From Saprospiraceae bacterium (lineage in GTDB: Bacteria > Bacteroidota > Bacteroidia > Chitinophagales > Saprospiraceae): DNA of 64,000 bases. This document shows, one piece after another, positions 55,097 through 63,206 of the stretch. The stretch is from assembly GCA_027488935.1 (NCBI GenBank), contig JAIYAP010000081.1:62001-126000 (forward strand). Reading direction: 5' to 3'. Positions within the stretch are counted from its first letter, which is position 1, and each line of letters opens with the position of its first letter. Both the position numbers and the translations under genes were made by a program. The notes under the pieces are model-generated. The model was not told where the DNA came from, made no database searches, and worked only from the letters and a program-made list of their open reading frames with translations.

Positions 55097-56212
55097 ATGA
55101 AACTCAAACCTTTTCAGGCACTTTATCCCAATTTCGATTTTATTGCCTCACCGGACGTCTTCTGCAACGATGCGAAGGAGTCATTTCGTACATTTCAAGA
55201 CCACGGCTTTTTTGAAAAGTTGAAACAGGACGCCCTGTATGTGTATCAAATTGAATCCAAAGCCCGGAAACACACGGGATTGATTGGGTTAAATGAGGTG
55301 GAGGATTTTTTCGATGGTAAGGTAAAAAAACACGAAAAAACCCTAAGCGAACGCGAACACCAGCAAATGCAGTTGTTTTTGCGTTGGAACGCGATTCTTA
55401 AGCCCGTGTTGCTCACCTACCCGTCCATTCCTGCAATCAATCAATGGCTGGAAACGTTTACACAAACCCATACGCCGCTTTTTAGTACCCGTTTTGTGCG
55501 CGATGAAGAAACCCATCGGGTGTGGACCGTTACAGACCCCGAGGAGATTCGCATGGTGCAAGATCTGTTTTCGGCCAATATCCACGGTGTATATATTGCC
55601 GATGGGCACCACCGTACCTCCACGGTAGCATTGCTACACGAACGCTTGAAAGATAAAAGCCCAGAGTACGATTTTGACCATCTATTTTGCGCTTTTTTTG
55701 CAGTAGATCAACTAGATATCCTCGATTACAACCGGGTTTTATCGGGTTTAAAAACGGTCAGCCCGGTGCAATTTGTAGTCAAACTATCCAAAAGTTTTGA
55801 AATAACCCCGCTCAATGGTCCGCGCAAACCTGCTTACAAACACGAGATCATTTTGTTGGCCCAGAAAGAGTGGTACAGCTTACAATTGCGCCAGGAAGTA
55901 TTGGATCGCTACCCGGCTGGCACTGTTGTTTTGGATGCTAACTTATTGAATGAGTTAGTTTTACATGATATTTTTGGCATCAAGGACGTGCGCACAGACA
56001 CACGCATCACCTATGTAGAGGGCAGTAAAGGACTTGAAGGTATGAAGAAGGCGGTGGGCAGCAGCATGGACCGGGTAGGTTTCATGTTGTATCCGGTAGA
56101 TATCGATGATATGATGGGTTTGGCCGATTTGGGTGAGAGTTTACCGCCCAAAAGCACCTATTTTGAGCCACGGATGAAAAGCGGAATTTTGGTTAAATTG
56201 TTGAAAGAATAG
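55097..56212 (+). CDS. DUF1015 family protein
   Basis: 371 residues with the family's central motif YIADGHHRTSTVALLHERLK and LLFCAFFAVDQLDILDYNRVL, followed by GTVVLDANLLNELVLHDIFGIKD. DUF1015 proteins are cytosolic, some annotated as SerK-like kinases; the activity of this member is not established. Strong upstream promoter; probably a single gene, with the Lgt-like gene 113 bp further on having its own -7 box. Confidence 0.88.
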   Translation: MKLKPFQALYPNFDFIASPDVFCNDAKESFRTFQDHGFFEKLKQDALYVYQIESKARKHTGLIGLNEVEDFFDGKVKKHEKTLSEREHQQMQLFLRWNAILKPVLLTYPSIPAINQWLETFTQTHTPLFSTRFVRDEETHRVWTVTDPEEIRMVQDLFSANIHGVYIADGHHRTSTVALLHERLKDKSPEYDFDHLFCAFFAVDQLDILDYNRVLSGLKTVSPVQFVVKLSKSFEITPLNGPRKPAYKHEIILLAQKEWYSLQLRQEVLDRYPAGTVVLDANLLNELVLHDIFGIKDVRTDTRITYVEGSKGLEGMKKAVGSSMDRVGFMLYPVDIDDMMGLADLGESLPPKSTYFEPRMKSGILVKLLKE

Positions 56213-56273
56213 GCTTATTGCCCTTCTAAATAAGATAAACCTCAAAATTAAACGCCACATTCATTCCCCTGGC

Positions 56274-56281
56274 TATCTTTG
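56274..56281 (+). promoter_or_regulatory. -7 promoter box (TATCTTTG) of the Lgt-like gene
   Basis: Exact TAnnTTTG match with a leader of about 40 nt. No TTG at the expected distance. Confidence 0.45.
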
Positions 56282-56325
56282 CCAGGTATGTATGCACCAT
56301 TGCCATAACCTAGTGCCCGTTTCTT

Positions 56326-57525
56326 ATGTATCCTGATTTGTCTTATTTGTTTCATGGTTTGATCGGCACTGCGCCCGACAATTGGCTTTCTATCTTCAAA
56401 ACCTTTGGTTTTTTCTTAGCCATCGCGTTTTTAGCCAGCGCCATTGTATTTTCCATCGAATTGCGCCGCAAAGCACAAGAAGGGGTGTACCAGCCCGATA
56501 AAGTGACGGTAACAGAAGGCGCACCCGCAGGCATCATGGAAATTGCCATGAACGCATTGGTCGGTTTGTTGCTGGGCGGCAAAGGCTGGTACGCAGCGCA
56601 ACATTTTGAAGCGTTTCGCCACGATCCGGCTTCGGTGATTTTATCGGGAAAAATAGCATGGGGCGCAGGCATCGTAGGCGCTTTGGCCTTAGGCGGGCTC
56701 ACCTGGTGGGATGCGCGTCGAAAGCAAAAAGCAACGCCGGTTGTTCGTACGGTGACGGTGTTCCCACACGATCGCATCAGTGAACTGACCGTTTGGGCGG
56801 CAGTAGGCGGTATTGTGGGCGCCAAACTATTTGACTTATTTGACAACTGGGAATCTTTTTTGAATGACCCGATTGGTTCACTTACTTCAGGCGGCGGTTT
56901 GGCCTTTTTTGGTGGCCTGGTGCTGGGCTTTTTTGCCGTCGTCGCCTATATGTATCGCCACAAAATTCCGTTCTGGCCAACAGCTGACGCTGTATCTCCT
57001 GCATTGGCAACGGGTTATGGCGTAGGACGCATTGGCTGCCAATTGTCGGGCGACGGCGATTGGGGCATCGTCAACAACGCACCAAAACCCGGGTGGATGG
57101 GCTTTCTACCAGATTGGATGTGGTCCTATAATTACCCACACAATGTGTTGAATACCCCACATACCGATCCGGTTCCAAGTGTAGGGATTGAAAATTGCAC
57201 CTGGGATTACTGCTACCAACTTTCTGAACCGGTATTCCCTACCCCATTATATGAAATTCTGATGATGTCGGTGGTGGTTGGTATTTTGTGGATGTTGCGC
57301 AAGCAGATTAAAATACAAGGCCTGTTGTTTTTCATATACTTGGCATTGACAGCGGTGGAGCGCTTTATTATTGAAAAAATACGGGTCAATGTAGTACACG
57401 ACGTTTTTGGGGTAAAAATGACCCAGGCAGAAGTGATTTCCGTGGTGCTGTTTTTAATTGCTGCTGCTGGCGCAGTGTACCTGATCCGAAAAGACAAATC
57501 CAAAACAACATCACCCATAGAATAA
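56326..57525 (+). CDS. lgt: prolipoprotein diacylglyceryl transferase-family protein
   Basis: 399 residues, seven or so membrane helices. Family motifs: GGGLAFFGGLVLGF (H/Y region), TGYGVGRIGCQLSGDGDWGIV (the R-I-G-C signature that binds phosphatidylglycerol) and LYEILMMSVVV near the end with VERFIIEKIRVN. Lgt moves diacylglycerol from phospholipid to the lipobox cysteine of prelipoproteins. It is longer than E. coli Lgt because of an extra N-terminal helix and an insertion of about 50 residues after the RIGC motif, so a paralogue cannot be excluded. Confidence 0.82.
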   Translation: MYPDLSYLFHGLIGTAPDNWLSIFKTFGFFLAIAFLASAIVFSIELRRKAQEGVYQPDKVTVTEGAPAGIMEIAMNALVGLLLGGKGWYAAQHFEAFRHDPASVILSGKIAWGAGIVGALALGGLTWWDARRKQKATPVVRTVTVFPHDRISELTVWAAVGGIVGAKLFDLFDNWESFLNDPIGSLTSGGGLAFFGGLVLGFFAVVAYMYRHKIPFWPTADAVSPALATGYGVGRIGCQLSGDGDWGIVNNAPKPGWMGFLPDWMWSYNYPHNVLNTPHTDPVPSVGIENCTWDYCYQLSEPVFPTPLYEILMMSVVVGILWMLRKQIKIQGLLFFIYLALTAVERFIIEKIRVNVVHDVFGVKMTQAEVISVVLFLIAAAGAVYLIRKDKSKTTSPIE

Positions 57526-57534
57526 AAATATACC

Positions 57535-57999
57535 ATGATACTCGACAGTATTTTACGCAACCTGAAGGCGCAAAACGATCAATTAAACCGGCTTTTAAGT
57601 CAAATTTCGGATGAACAGTTGGCGCAGGAAATAGCCCCGGGTAAAAACACCGGTGTTTATTTGCTGGGCCACATCATTGCAGCCAATGAAGGCATGCTTA
57701 CCTTGTTTGGCGCGGGCGATAAATTGTATCCGGAATTGGAAATGGCTTTTCTGCGTACCCCCGACAAATCAGGTCAGGAAATGCCTAGCCCTGCTGATTT
57801 ACGCGCCATGTGGGCCAAAAGTTCGGCAGCGCTCCTGGAATTATTTACAAATTTGCCAGCGGAGGAATGGGCCAACCGTCATACAGCGGTGAGTGAGGCT
57901 GATTTTGCCAACGAACCACACCGCAATAAAATCAATGTGTTGTTGTCGCGCTTGTTACACCAGGCCTATCACGTTGGACAAATTGCGTTGTTGAAATAA
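57535..57999 (+). CDS. DinB family protein
   Basis: 154 residues forming a four-helix bundle: LRNLKAQNDQLNRLLSQISDEQL, YLLGHIIAANEGMLTLF (His1), and LLSRLLHQAYHVGQIALLK (His2-3), the H-x-x-H pattern of DinB/YfiT metal proteins. Starts 9 bp after the Lgt-like gene and is probably co-transcribed. Some family members are thiol transferases; the substrate here is unknown. Confidence 0.85.
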   Translation: MILDSILRNLKAQNDQLNRLLSQISDEQLAQEIAPGKNTGVYLLGHIIAANEGMLTLFGAGDKLYPELEMAFLRTPDKSGQEMPSPADLRAMWAKSSAALLELFTNLPAEEWANRHTAVSEADFANEPHRNKINVLLSRLLHQAYHVGQIALLK

Positions 58000-58006
58000 C
58001 CGAGAC

Positions 58007-58597
58007 TCAACTCGCGCGATCAATTTCAATATCATATTTGCTTAAAAGCCCGCTTATCCCTGATTGGGAAAAGCGGGCTTTTTTGATGTTGTTGCGCTCG
58101 GGATCAATGCGGTAATTCAGTGCATTCCGAAAATCGGCCTTTGCCAGATTGGTTTGATCAAAAGTGGCGCCTGAAAGATCACAATGCTGAAAAATGGCAG
58201 CACTCAAATCGCATTCACTAAAATCAACGTCGATGAGTTGGGTATGATGGAATGGTGTTTTTTGCAGTTTGGTGTTGTAAAAAGAGGCGTGGCTCAGGTT
58301 GCAATGTTCGAAACGAAAGGACAGTCCAAACGAGTTACAATCTTCAAATCGCAGGCCCAGCATCTTGTTTTCTTTAAAAACGACCTCCATAAAGGCCGTT
58401 TGCTGCAATTTGGCCATACTCAGGTTGCAATGAACAAAAGTACATTCCATAAACTTGATGCTGGATAGATCCGAATTGGAAAAATCGCAGTTTGAAAACT
58501 TGCAGTATTCGTAGCTGCCTCGCTCCAGGTTTTTTTGTGTAAAATCCTGGTTTTCAAAGGTTTGATCTTCAAAAGTTGTGGCCACCGTTAGTTCCAA
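58007..58597 (-). CDS. pentapeptide-repeat (Qnr/McbG-like) protein
   Basis: 196 residues built of A(D/N)LXX pentapeptides: FENQDFTQKNLERGSYEYCKF, CTFVHCNLSMAKLQQTAF, CDLSAAIFQHCDLSGATFDQTNLAKADFRNA. The end NYRIDPERNNIKKARFSQSG resembles the C-terminal cap of Qnr proteins. It would form a right-handed quadrilateral helix that mimics DNA; binding to gyrase is a family inference, not shown. Last gene of the MarR operon (8 bp after the peroxiredoxin gene). A terminator of the convergent DinB gene is embedded in its final codons. Confidence 0.87.
   Translation of the reverse strand: MELTVATTFEDQTFENQDFTQKNLERGSYEYCKFSNCDFSNSDLSSIKFMECTFVHCNLSMAKLQQTAFMEVVFKENKMLGLRFEDCNSFGLSFRFEHCNLSHASFYNTKLQKTPFHHTQLIDVDFSECDLSAAIFQHCDLSGATFDQTNLAKADFRNALNYRIDPERNNIKKARFSQSGISGLLSKYDIEIDRAS
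58044..58084 (+). terminator. rho-independent terminator of DinB, inside the convergent gene
   Basis: AAAAGCCCGCTT-a-TCCC pairs with GGGA-a-AAGCGGGCTTTT around a 5-nt loop, followed by TTTTG. It sits within the 3' coding end of the pentapeptide gene. Confidence 0.85.
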
Positions 58598-58605
58598 TTT
58601 TTATT

Positions 58606-59160
58606 TTAAACAGCCGGTTTAGCCTCCAAAAAGGCCAATATTTCCGCTTTAGGCAGGTAATCGCCCTGTATTTTGCCATAATGCGCTTGCACGACCCGGC
58701 CATTTTCATCGATCAAAAATTCCGCTTCCAAACGATCGGAATGACCGTCGCCAGAAACCCGGTTTTTAAACAATTTCCGGCCTTTCATCGCGCGCGACAA
58801 TCCGCCATTGAACAGCAAAAACTGAAGCAAGCCGAGCATGGAACGCTCCAGGTTGAACAATTTGTACAAAGTTGAATCTGGATTTGGAATGACATAAGTA
58901 TAAAAAGATCCATCGGCCATCATCGCGCGGATATTGGCAGCCGAAGATTCGTACACCGACAACACTACCGTATTGTGCTGCTTATAAGTATCGGCCAATT
59001 GATTGATTTCATGAAAACGCAAATTGCAAAACGGGCAAGCCGCAAAACGGTAAAATATAAGATGTACTTTTTTGCCTTTGAATTGTGACAATGCAATGGT
59101 TTCCCCAAATACATCCGTTACGGTGAATTGTGGGGCAAGTTGTTGATTAGAAACTATCAT
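58606..59160 (-). CDS. peroxiredoxin-like (AhpC/TSA-fold) protein
   Basis: 184 residues with thioredoxin fold: FKGKKVHLIFYRFAACPFCNLRFHEINQL, in which C-P-F-C replaces the PxxxTxxC site of classical Prx, then VVLSVYESSAANIR and AEFLIDENGRVVQAHYGK. It belongs to the AhpC-TSA-like (peroxiredoxin-like) group with a CxxC site. Its first 14 bp overlap the MarR gene, implying translational coupling. Likely a cytosolic thiol peroxidase or reductase. Confidence 0.83.
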   Translation of the reverse strand: MIVSNQQLAPQFTVTDVFGETIALSQFKGKKVHLIFYRFAACPFCNLRFHEINQLADTYKQHNTVVLSVYESSAANIRAMMADGSFYTYVIPNPDSTLYKLFNLERSMLGLLQFLLFNGGLSRAMKGRKLFKNRVSGDGHSDRLEAEFLIDENGRVVQAHYGKIQGDYLPKAEILAFLEAKPAV

Positions 59161-59635
59161 TACTGGAGTTAATATGTTTGGAAAAATGATGTTGTAAATT
59201 CAATAAATTGGTGTTCAAACCGCCCAATTCTGTTCCCAGCACCGAAAAAAACGCCCGGTCAAAGGTTTCCACTGCCACCACTGCTTCTTTCACCATGCGC
59301 GTACCTGCTTCCGTGAGTGCAACCGTTTTGGCGCGGGTATCCGTTTGATGTTCTTGCCGCAGCAGCAATCCTTTTTGTTGCAACGTCCTCAGAACCGTGG
59401 ACGTGGTCATAGGGTCAATTTTTGTGTGATTCGATAAAACGATTTGCGTCACTTCTTTTTCATGCAAATGCAACCAATGAATACTTGCCATGAGCACAAA
59501 TTGCGAATGCGTCAAATCATATGGTTCCAGCGCCTTTTTGATAGACCGTTGCCACAAATTGGTGACCTGCCACAACAAAAAGCCGGTGCTCTCCTCCGGC
59601 TTTTCTACCTTAAACGGATTTTCATTTGCTTTCAT
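59147..59635 (-). CDS. MarR family transcriptional regulator
   Basis: 162 residues with the MarR winged-helix: LWQVTNLWQRSIKKALEPYDLTHSQFVLMASI, TQIVLSNHTKIDPMTTSTVLRTLQQKGLLLRQEHQTDTRAKTVALTEAG (recognition helix and wing with DxRxK). It lies between SRPBCC and peroxiredoxin genes (7 bp gap, 14 bp overlap). The operon promoter holds a near-palindrome that may be its operator. Confidence 0.92.
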   Translation of the reverse strand: MKANENPFKVEKPEESTGFLLWQVTNLWQRSIKKALEPYDLTHSQFVLMASIHWLHLHEKEVTQIVLSNHTKIDPMTTSTVLRTLQQKGLLLRQEHQTDTRAKTVALTEAGTRMVKEAVVAVETFDRAFFSVLGTELGGLNTNLLNLQHHFSKHINSSNDSF

Positions 59636-59642
59636 GCCCTTT

Positions 59643-60062
59643 TTATAATTGGGAAGCCACCTGGATTTGCGTTTCCATATCGGCTGGAAGATCGTCCACG
59701 ATTTTTTTCGCGACCAATTTGATCCACAACCAGCCCAAAATCCCTTTTATTTTCATGGTGGTTGTAATTTTCAAACCTGCTTCAGTTTCTTCCAAAAGAT
59801 GCTCGCCGTACATTTTGGCCAAAGGAAAAATGGTAAGGTCGACAAATTTTTCGTGTTCGACGGTTTCAAATATCAAAATTTTCATTTTGGGTCCGCCTTT
59901 GGGTTGAAACAGAAAGTGATTGCCCTGTTCAAATTTGCCTTCCAACTGCGCAAATTCAACGCTTTTGTCCCAATTCGGCCAGTTGTTGACGTCTGCATAT
60001 AGTTGCCACATTTGTTGTTTGGTAACGGCTTTGGTTACGATGCTGTGCGATTTTGCCCACAT
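59643..60062 (-). CDS. SRPBCC (START-like) protein, first gene of MarR operon
   Basis: 139 residues fitting the polyketide-cyclase/SRPBCC fold: SIVTKAVTKQQMWQLYADVNNWPNWDKSVE, FQPKGGPKMKILIFETVEHEKFVDL, GEHLLEETEAGLKITTTMKI. Binds hydrophobic ligands in related proteins; ligand unknown. The start follows the operon promoter by about 40 bp. Confidence 0.83.
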   Translation of the reverse strand: MWAKSHSIVTKAVTKQQMWQLYADVNNWPNWDKSVEFAQLEGKFEQGNHFLFQPKGGPKMKILIFETVEHEKFVDLTIFPLAKMYGEHLLEETEAGLKITTTMKIKGILGWLWIKLVAKKIVDDLPADMETQIQVASQL

Positions 60063-60099
60063 AAGGTTGTTGTTTTTAATAGATGTTTAAATGATGGGA

Positions 60100-60130
60100 C
60101 AAAGATAATAAGTGTACTTATAGTATACAA
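60100..60130 (-). promoter_or_regulatory. operon promoter TTG-N20-TATCTTTG with MarR-operator-like spacer
   Basis: On the minus strand TTG (60130-60128) and TATCTTTG (60107-60100) are 20 bp apart. The spacer and -33 box carry AGTGTACTTA and TAGTATACAA on the plus strand, an imperfect inverted pair of the size MarR dimers bind. Confidence 0.6.
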
Positions 60131-60139
60131 TTTTATTTT

Positions 60140-61330
60140 TTATTTATTCAGAATAGCGCCTGCCCAATCCCCCCAACTAACCCAACCCCCCTCAAAATCA
60201 CCCACCAAACCAGGCAAATCTGCAATAGGTACGTCCAGCGCCTCCTGCCCCAAATAGCAAGTCACCCGCCCCTCCGGCAATTGATCCGCGCAGGTGAGCA
60301 ACAGTTTTTTAGCCGTATTACCCGAAAAATTGCGGTCGCATTGCAACGCGTAATGCAGCTGATCCAGACTTAAATGCCCATATCGAAAATTGCCCTGGTA
60401 ATCATTGAATACATTGGTTTCCAGGGCATTGTTCTGTAAATTCAATTGATCGGTTTCCCAAGAAAATGGCCCCGCGCCGTGCCGGGTTTGGTAACAACGG
60501 CTGATGTACACCACTTCTGTTTCCGGAAAAAAATGGTTGCGGCGTAGCAAGTCAAAAGCGTTTTTGCTGGTCGTATTGCTGCGCGTGACATGCGGGAAAA
60601 ACCCAAAATCCATGTCGAGCAGGATACCTTGGGCACCTTCGAAAATATAATGCTGCCAGGGCGATGTTTCCGAAAAAATGGCGTGTTCGTGTGCAATTTG
60701 CCAGATTTGTCGGTCTTTTAGCCGTAAAAGTGCGTTTAAAAGTTCGAGCCAGCGCGCATCCGCAGCATCGTGGTCGTAGGCATCAAATTCAAGGTCGGGG
60801 CGGTTTTCAAGTTTTTGCCGGTAATATTGGCGTATGGCGGGCAGTTTCAAAGCACACACTTCCGGAAACAACAAGTCTTGCGCGTACAGGCGCACGGGCG
60901 AGTTTTCTTGGCGCTCCACCGTGGCACCAAAGCCCATCCCGCAACTGCCGTGCCGTTGGGCACCCCGCCCTTTTTCGAGCAATTGGTTGTACAACACATC
61001 GTAATGGGTGGTCACGGGACATAAAGCATCCACCAGCAGTTGTGGTTGCACGCCGAGCAATTCCAGCGCCGCAAATTCCTTGAGCAGATTGGCCGGTGCA
61101 AACGTGCAAAATCGCGACCAATAAGTAGGGGTGCCTTGAAAGGCACCCGCCCCAAAATTGGAAAATACATGCCGTTTCCCTTGGCCGTCCGAAACAGTAT
61201 GGCCGGCTTGCTGACCGCCATTGTACCGAATGACGAGCGGATATTGGGCCTGGCGCACCAAAAAATCGGTCGCCAGGCCCTTTCCTTCATCACCAAAGCC
61301 GAGACCTACTACGATTGAGGCTTTGCGCAT
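60140..61330 (-). CDS. adenylosuccinate-synthetase-like enzyme with altered aspartate loop
   Basis: 396 residues of the PurA fold: VVGLGFGDEGKGLATDFL (catalytic Asp and P-loop), NGGQQAGHTVSDG (catalytic His), GSCGMGFGATVERQENSPVR (phosphate loop region), FEGAQGILLDMDFGFFPHVTRSNTT and TRHGAGPFSWETD. These keep both catalytic residues. Where canonical PurA has the T-T-G-R-R-R aspartate-binding loop, this protein reads NDYQGNFRYGHLSLD. It is also shorter than usual (about 430). I doubt it is the housekeeping purA; it is the last gene of a tight operon with VWA and J/pseudokinase genes (2-nt gap). Substrate and product unknown. Confidence 0.8.
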   Translation of the reverse strand: MRKASIVVGLGFGDEGKGLATDFLVRQAQYPLVIRYNGGQQAGHTVSDGQGKRHVFSNFGAGAFQGTPTYWSRFCTFAPANLLKEFAALELLGVQPQLLVDALCPVTTHYDVLYNQLLEKGRGAQRHGSCGMGFGATVERQENSPVRLYAQDLLFPEVCALKLPAIRQYYRQKLENRPDLEFDAYDHDAADARWLELLNALLRLKDRQIWQIAHEHAIFSETSPWQHYIFEGAQGILLDMDFGFFPHVTRSNTTSKNAFDLLRRNHFFPETEVVYISRCYQTRHGAGPFSWETDQLNLQNNALETNVFNDYQGNFRYGHLSLDQLHYALQCDRNFSGNTAKKLLLTCADQLPEGRVTCYLGQEALDVPIADLPGLVGDFEGGWVSWGDWAGAILNK

Positions 61331-61332
61331 GT

Positions 61333-62262
61333 TTATAATTTGAAAGCGCCTTTGGTGGCGTCGCCTGTTTTCGTTACCATCGATTCTACTTTGGCCAGGG
61401 CACTGCCCACAGTTTTGGCGGTTGCGGCATCGAAGGTCGCCAGTACGTTTTTCAAATCTACACCGTGAATGACGGCCACCGTACTCGCAATGGTTTCGGC
61501 AATGGCGTTGTGGTCGTCGAGGATCAGCAAGCGCTCGCCCAGCAATCCACGCCAGTAGCCCAAAACGGCCGGGTTATCGCGGTAAGAGGCTTCATTGATG
61601 TGAATATGAAAGACATGATAGGCGCGTTGTGCTTCTTCCAACAATTGACGGTCGCTTACCGTGCTTGCTTCCGGGTAGCCCATCAGCGCTTTTAAGGCCG
61701 CTGCATCCAATTGATCCCAGCTGGATTCGTCGCCAATGGTAAACAAAAAGCCTTTTTGGCCGCGTTTTTCAAAACAATCAATAGAAGTATGCCGCGCACA
61801 GAACAACCAACCCAACAAATACGATTCCATGTGCTGACCGCCGCCACCGCCTTCAATGAAAATGCTGGTGAGCCATTGATCCAGTTCATCGGTACCGCTT
61901 TCAAACTGACCAATTTGCAGCGGGAAACGGTCGGAAAAATGGTCGCCGATCGCCCCGAACAATATTTGTGGATGCGCTACCCCGTGGTCGATGAGGGTAT
62001 TCATCAGCGCGCCGAGTTTTTCACGCACCAGAATTTCGGGAATGCGGCCCATACTACCCGTTACGTCGAGGTAAACCGCAATGGAAAGCGACTCAGGGTG
62101 GATGTCGGAATCGCGGCTTTCCCGCATTTTTACACCATAAGGCAGCATCAGGTCGCTGGCCTTTCCGGTGGCGTTGTTGGTAAAAATATCGTTTACGGAG
62201 GCGCCTGCGCGGCTCGTTTTCAGATGTGAATAGGAATCATCTGACCATCGGGTGTATCCCAT
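61333..62262 (-). CDS. VWA-domain protein
   Basis: 309 residues. A von Willebrand A domain with a MIDAS-like site SIAVYLDVTGSMGRIPEIL (D-x-T-G-S), a second motif region IFGAIGDHFSDRFPL and GFLFTIGDESSWDQL. No signal peptide or membrane helix, so cytosolic. Three bases after the J/pseudokinase gene and two before the PurA-like gene. It may be the scaffold or metal-dependent hub of this set. Confidence 0.85.
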   Translation of the reverse strand: MGYTRWSDDSYSHLKTSRAGASVNDIFTNNATGKASDLMLPYGVKMRESRDSDIHPESLSIAVYLDVTGSMGRIPEILVREKLGALMNTLIDHGVAHPQILFGAIGDHFSDRFPLQIGQFESGTDELDQWLTSIFIEGGGGGQHMESYLLGWLFCARHTSIDCFEKRGQKGFLFTIGDESSWDQLDAAALKALMGYPEASTVSDRQLLEEAQRAYHVFHIHINEASYRDNPAVLGYWRGLLGERLLILDDHNAIAETIASTVAVIHGVDLKNVLATFDAATAKTVGSALAKVESMVTKTGDATKGAFKL

Positions 62263-62265
62263 TTT

Positions 62266-63144
62266 TTAAAGATTTAGGTGGTGAAAGACTGGTTTTCCGA
62301 ACACTGTGCGCAACATCGTGCGGTATTGCTCATAAGTGGGCACGGCTTCGGTATGGCTGGCAATCAAAAAATCAATGAAGGGAGCGGGTTCGGTCATTTT
62401 CAATTTGACCCCATGCCCGGATGGGTCGCCCAGCAAATACAAGGCTGTGCGTTGTAACAACCCGAGGTCAATGCCCGAAACAGCCCTTTTTTGATCAAAG
62501 ACACTCGGAGCATACCAGGGCAAATAAGCGCCCGAAATGGTGTTCAATTTGCTGTTTAAAGGGGCAAGGTGGTAAAAAGACGTGATGACGATGCCATGCG
62601 ATTCAGGTACCAGGCATACGCTTTCCGGGTTGATGCCATTGTGGCTGTATCCGACCTGATGCAACCACGATACCCATTCAAGCAGGCGACTGGTCACCCA
62701 GCTTACGTGTTCGCGCGGCAATTGCATGCTCGAAAGCGGAACCATCGCATGCGCGCTGCGTACGCACAAGGCATCGCCCTGCCATTCCATGGATGCCGGT
62801 AAATATTTTTGAAAATGCAGCGCTGCGTCATCTTTAAATGCCATCAAGCGGCGGTATTGCTGTAAAGATTTGTTTAACAAGGTTTTATCCCCTTGAAACA
62901 ACAAGGTCTTTTCATCGGCGACCCGAATTTCTCCCGCATCATCGTGGAGCAAAAACCGCGACTCCATCACAGCCCGCAAATCATTAAGTTTGCTGGTAGC
63001 ATCCGCTGCGCCAGGCTCCGAACAAATATCGGGATGCAGCAATTTGATGTAAGCCAGATATTCTTTTTTAAAATTACGGCGGGTAAAAATGTCCTCCGGC
63101 CTGTGGCTGGATTGTAATTTTAAAATAAGATCCGTGGCGTTCAT
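62266..63144 (-). CDS. J-domain-like protein fused to a pseudokinase
   Basis: 292 residues. The N-terminus (about 10-60) reads FTRRNFKKEYLAYIKLLHPDICSEPG with the HPD tripeptide of J domains and KLNDL helix after it. The rest resembles a protein-kinase C-lobe: GYSHNGINPESVCLVPE takes the place of HRDLKPEN (the catalytic Asp is Gly), no DFG is found, and YLPWYAPSVF is like the APE segment. It is therefore predicted to be catalytically inactive. First gene of the three-gene operon, directly after a consensus promoter. The J part suggests cooperation with DnaK. Confidence 0.7.
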   Translation of the reverse strand: MNATDLILKLQSSHRPEDIFTRRNFKKEYLAYIKLLHPDICSEPGAADATSKLNDLRAVMESRFLLHDDAGEIRVADEKTLLFQGDKTLLNKSLQQYRRLMAFKDDAALHFQKYLPASMEWQGDALCVRSAHAMVPLSSMQLPREHVSWVTSRLLEWVSWLHQVGYSHNGINPESVCLVPESHGIVITSFYHLAPLNSKLNTISGAYLPWYAPSVFDQKRAVSGIDLGLLQRTALYLLGDPSGHGVKLKMTEPAPFIDFLIASHTEAVPTYEQYRTMLRTVFGKPVFHHLNL

Positions 63145-63166
63145 TTTAATTTGCGTATTTATAACA

Positions 63167-63197
63167 CAAATGTAAAGGCTTTTCGAATGCTTGTCAA
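63167..63197 (-). promoter_or_regulatory. promoter TTG-N20-TACATTTG of the J/VWA/PurA-like operon
   Basis: On the minus strand TTG (63197-63195) and TACATTTG (63174-63167) are spaced by 20 bp, matching the consensus exactly. The start codon follows about 22 bp after the -7 box. Confidence 0.72.
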
Positions 63198-63206
63198 GGG
63201 GGGCGC

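Noticed and set aside
60140-61330. Housekeeping purA
   Set aside because: The aspartate-binding loop is not conserved, the protein is short, and the gene sits in an operon with VWA and pseudokinase genes; kept as PurA-like only.
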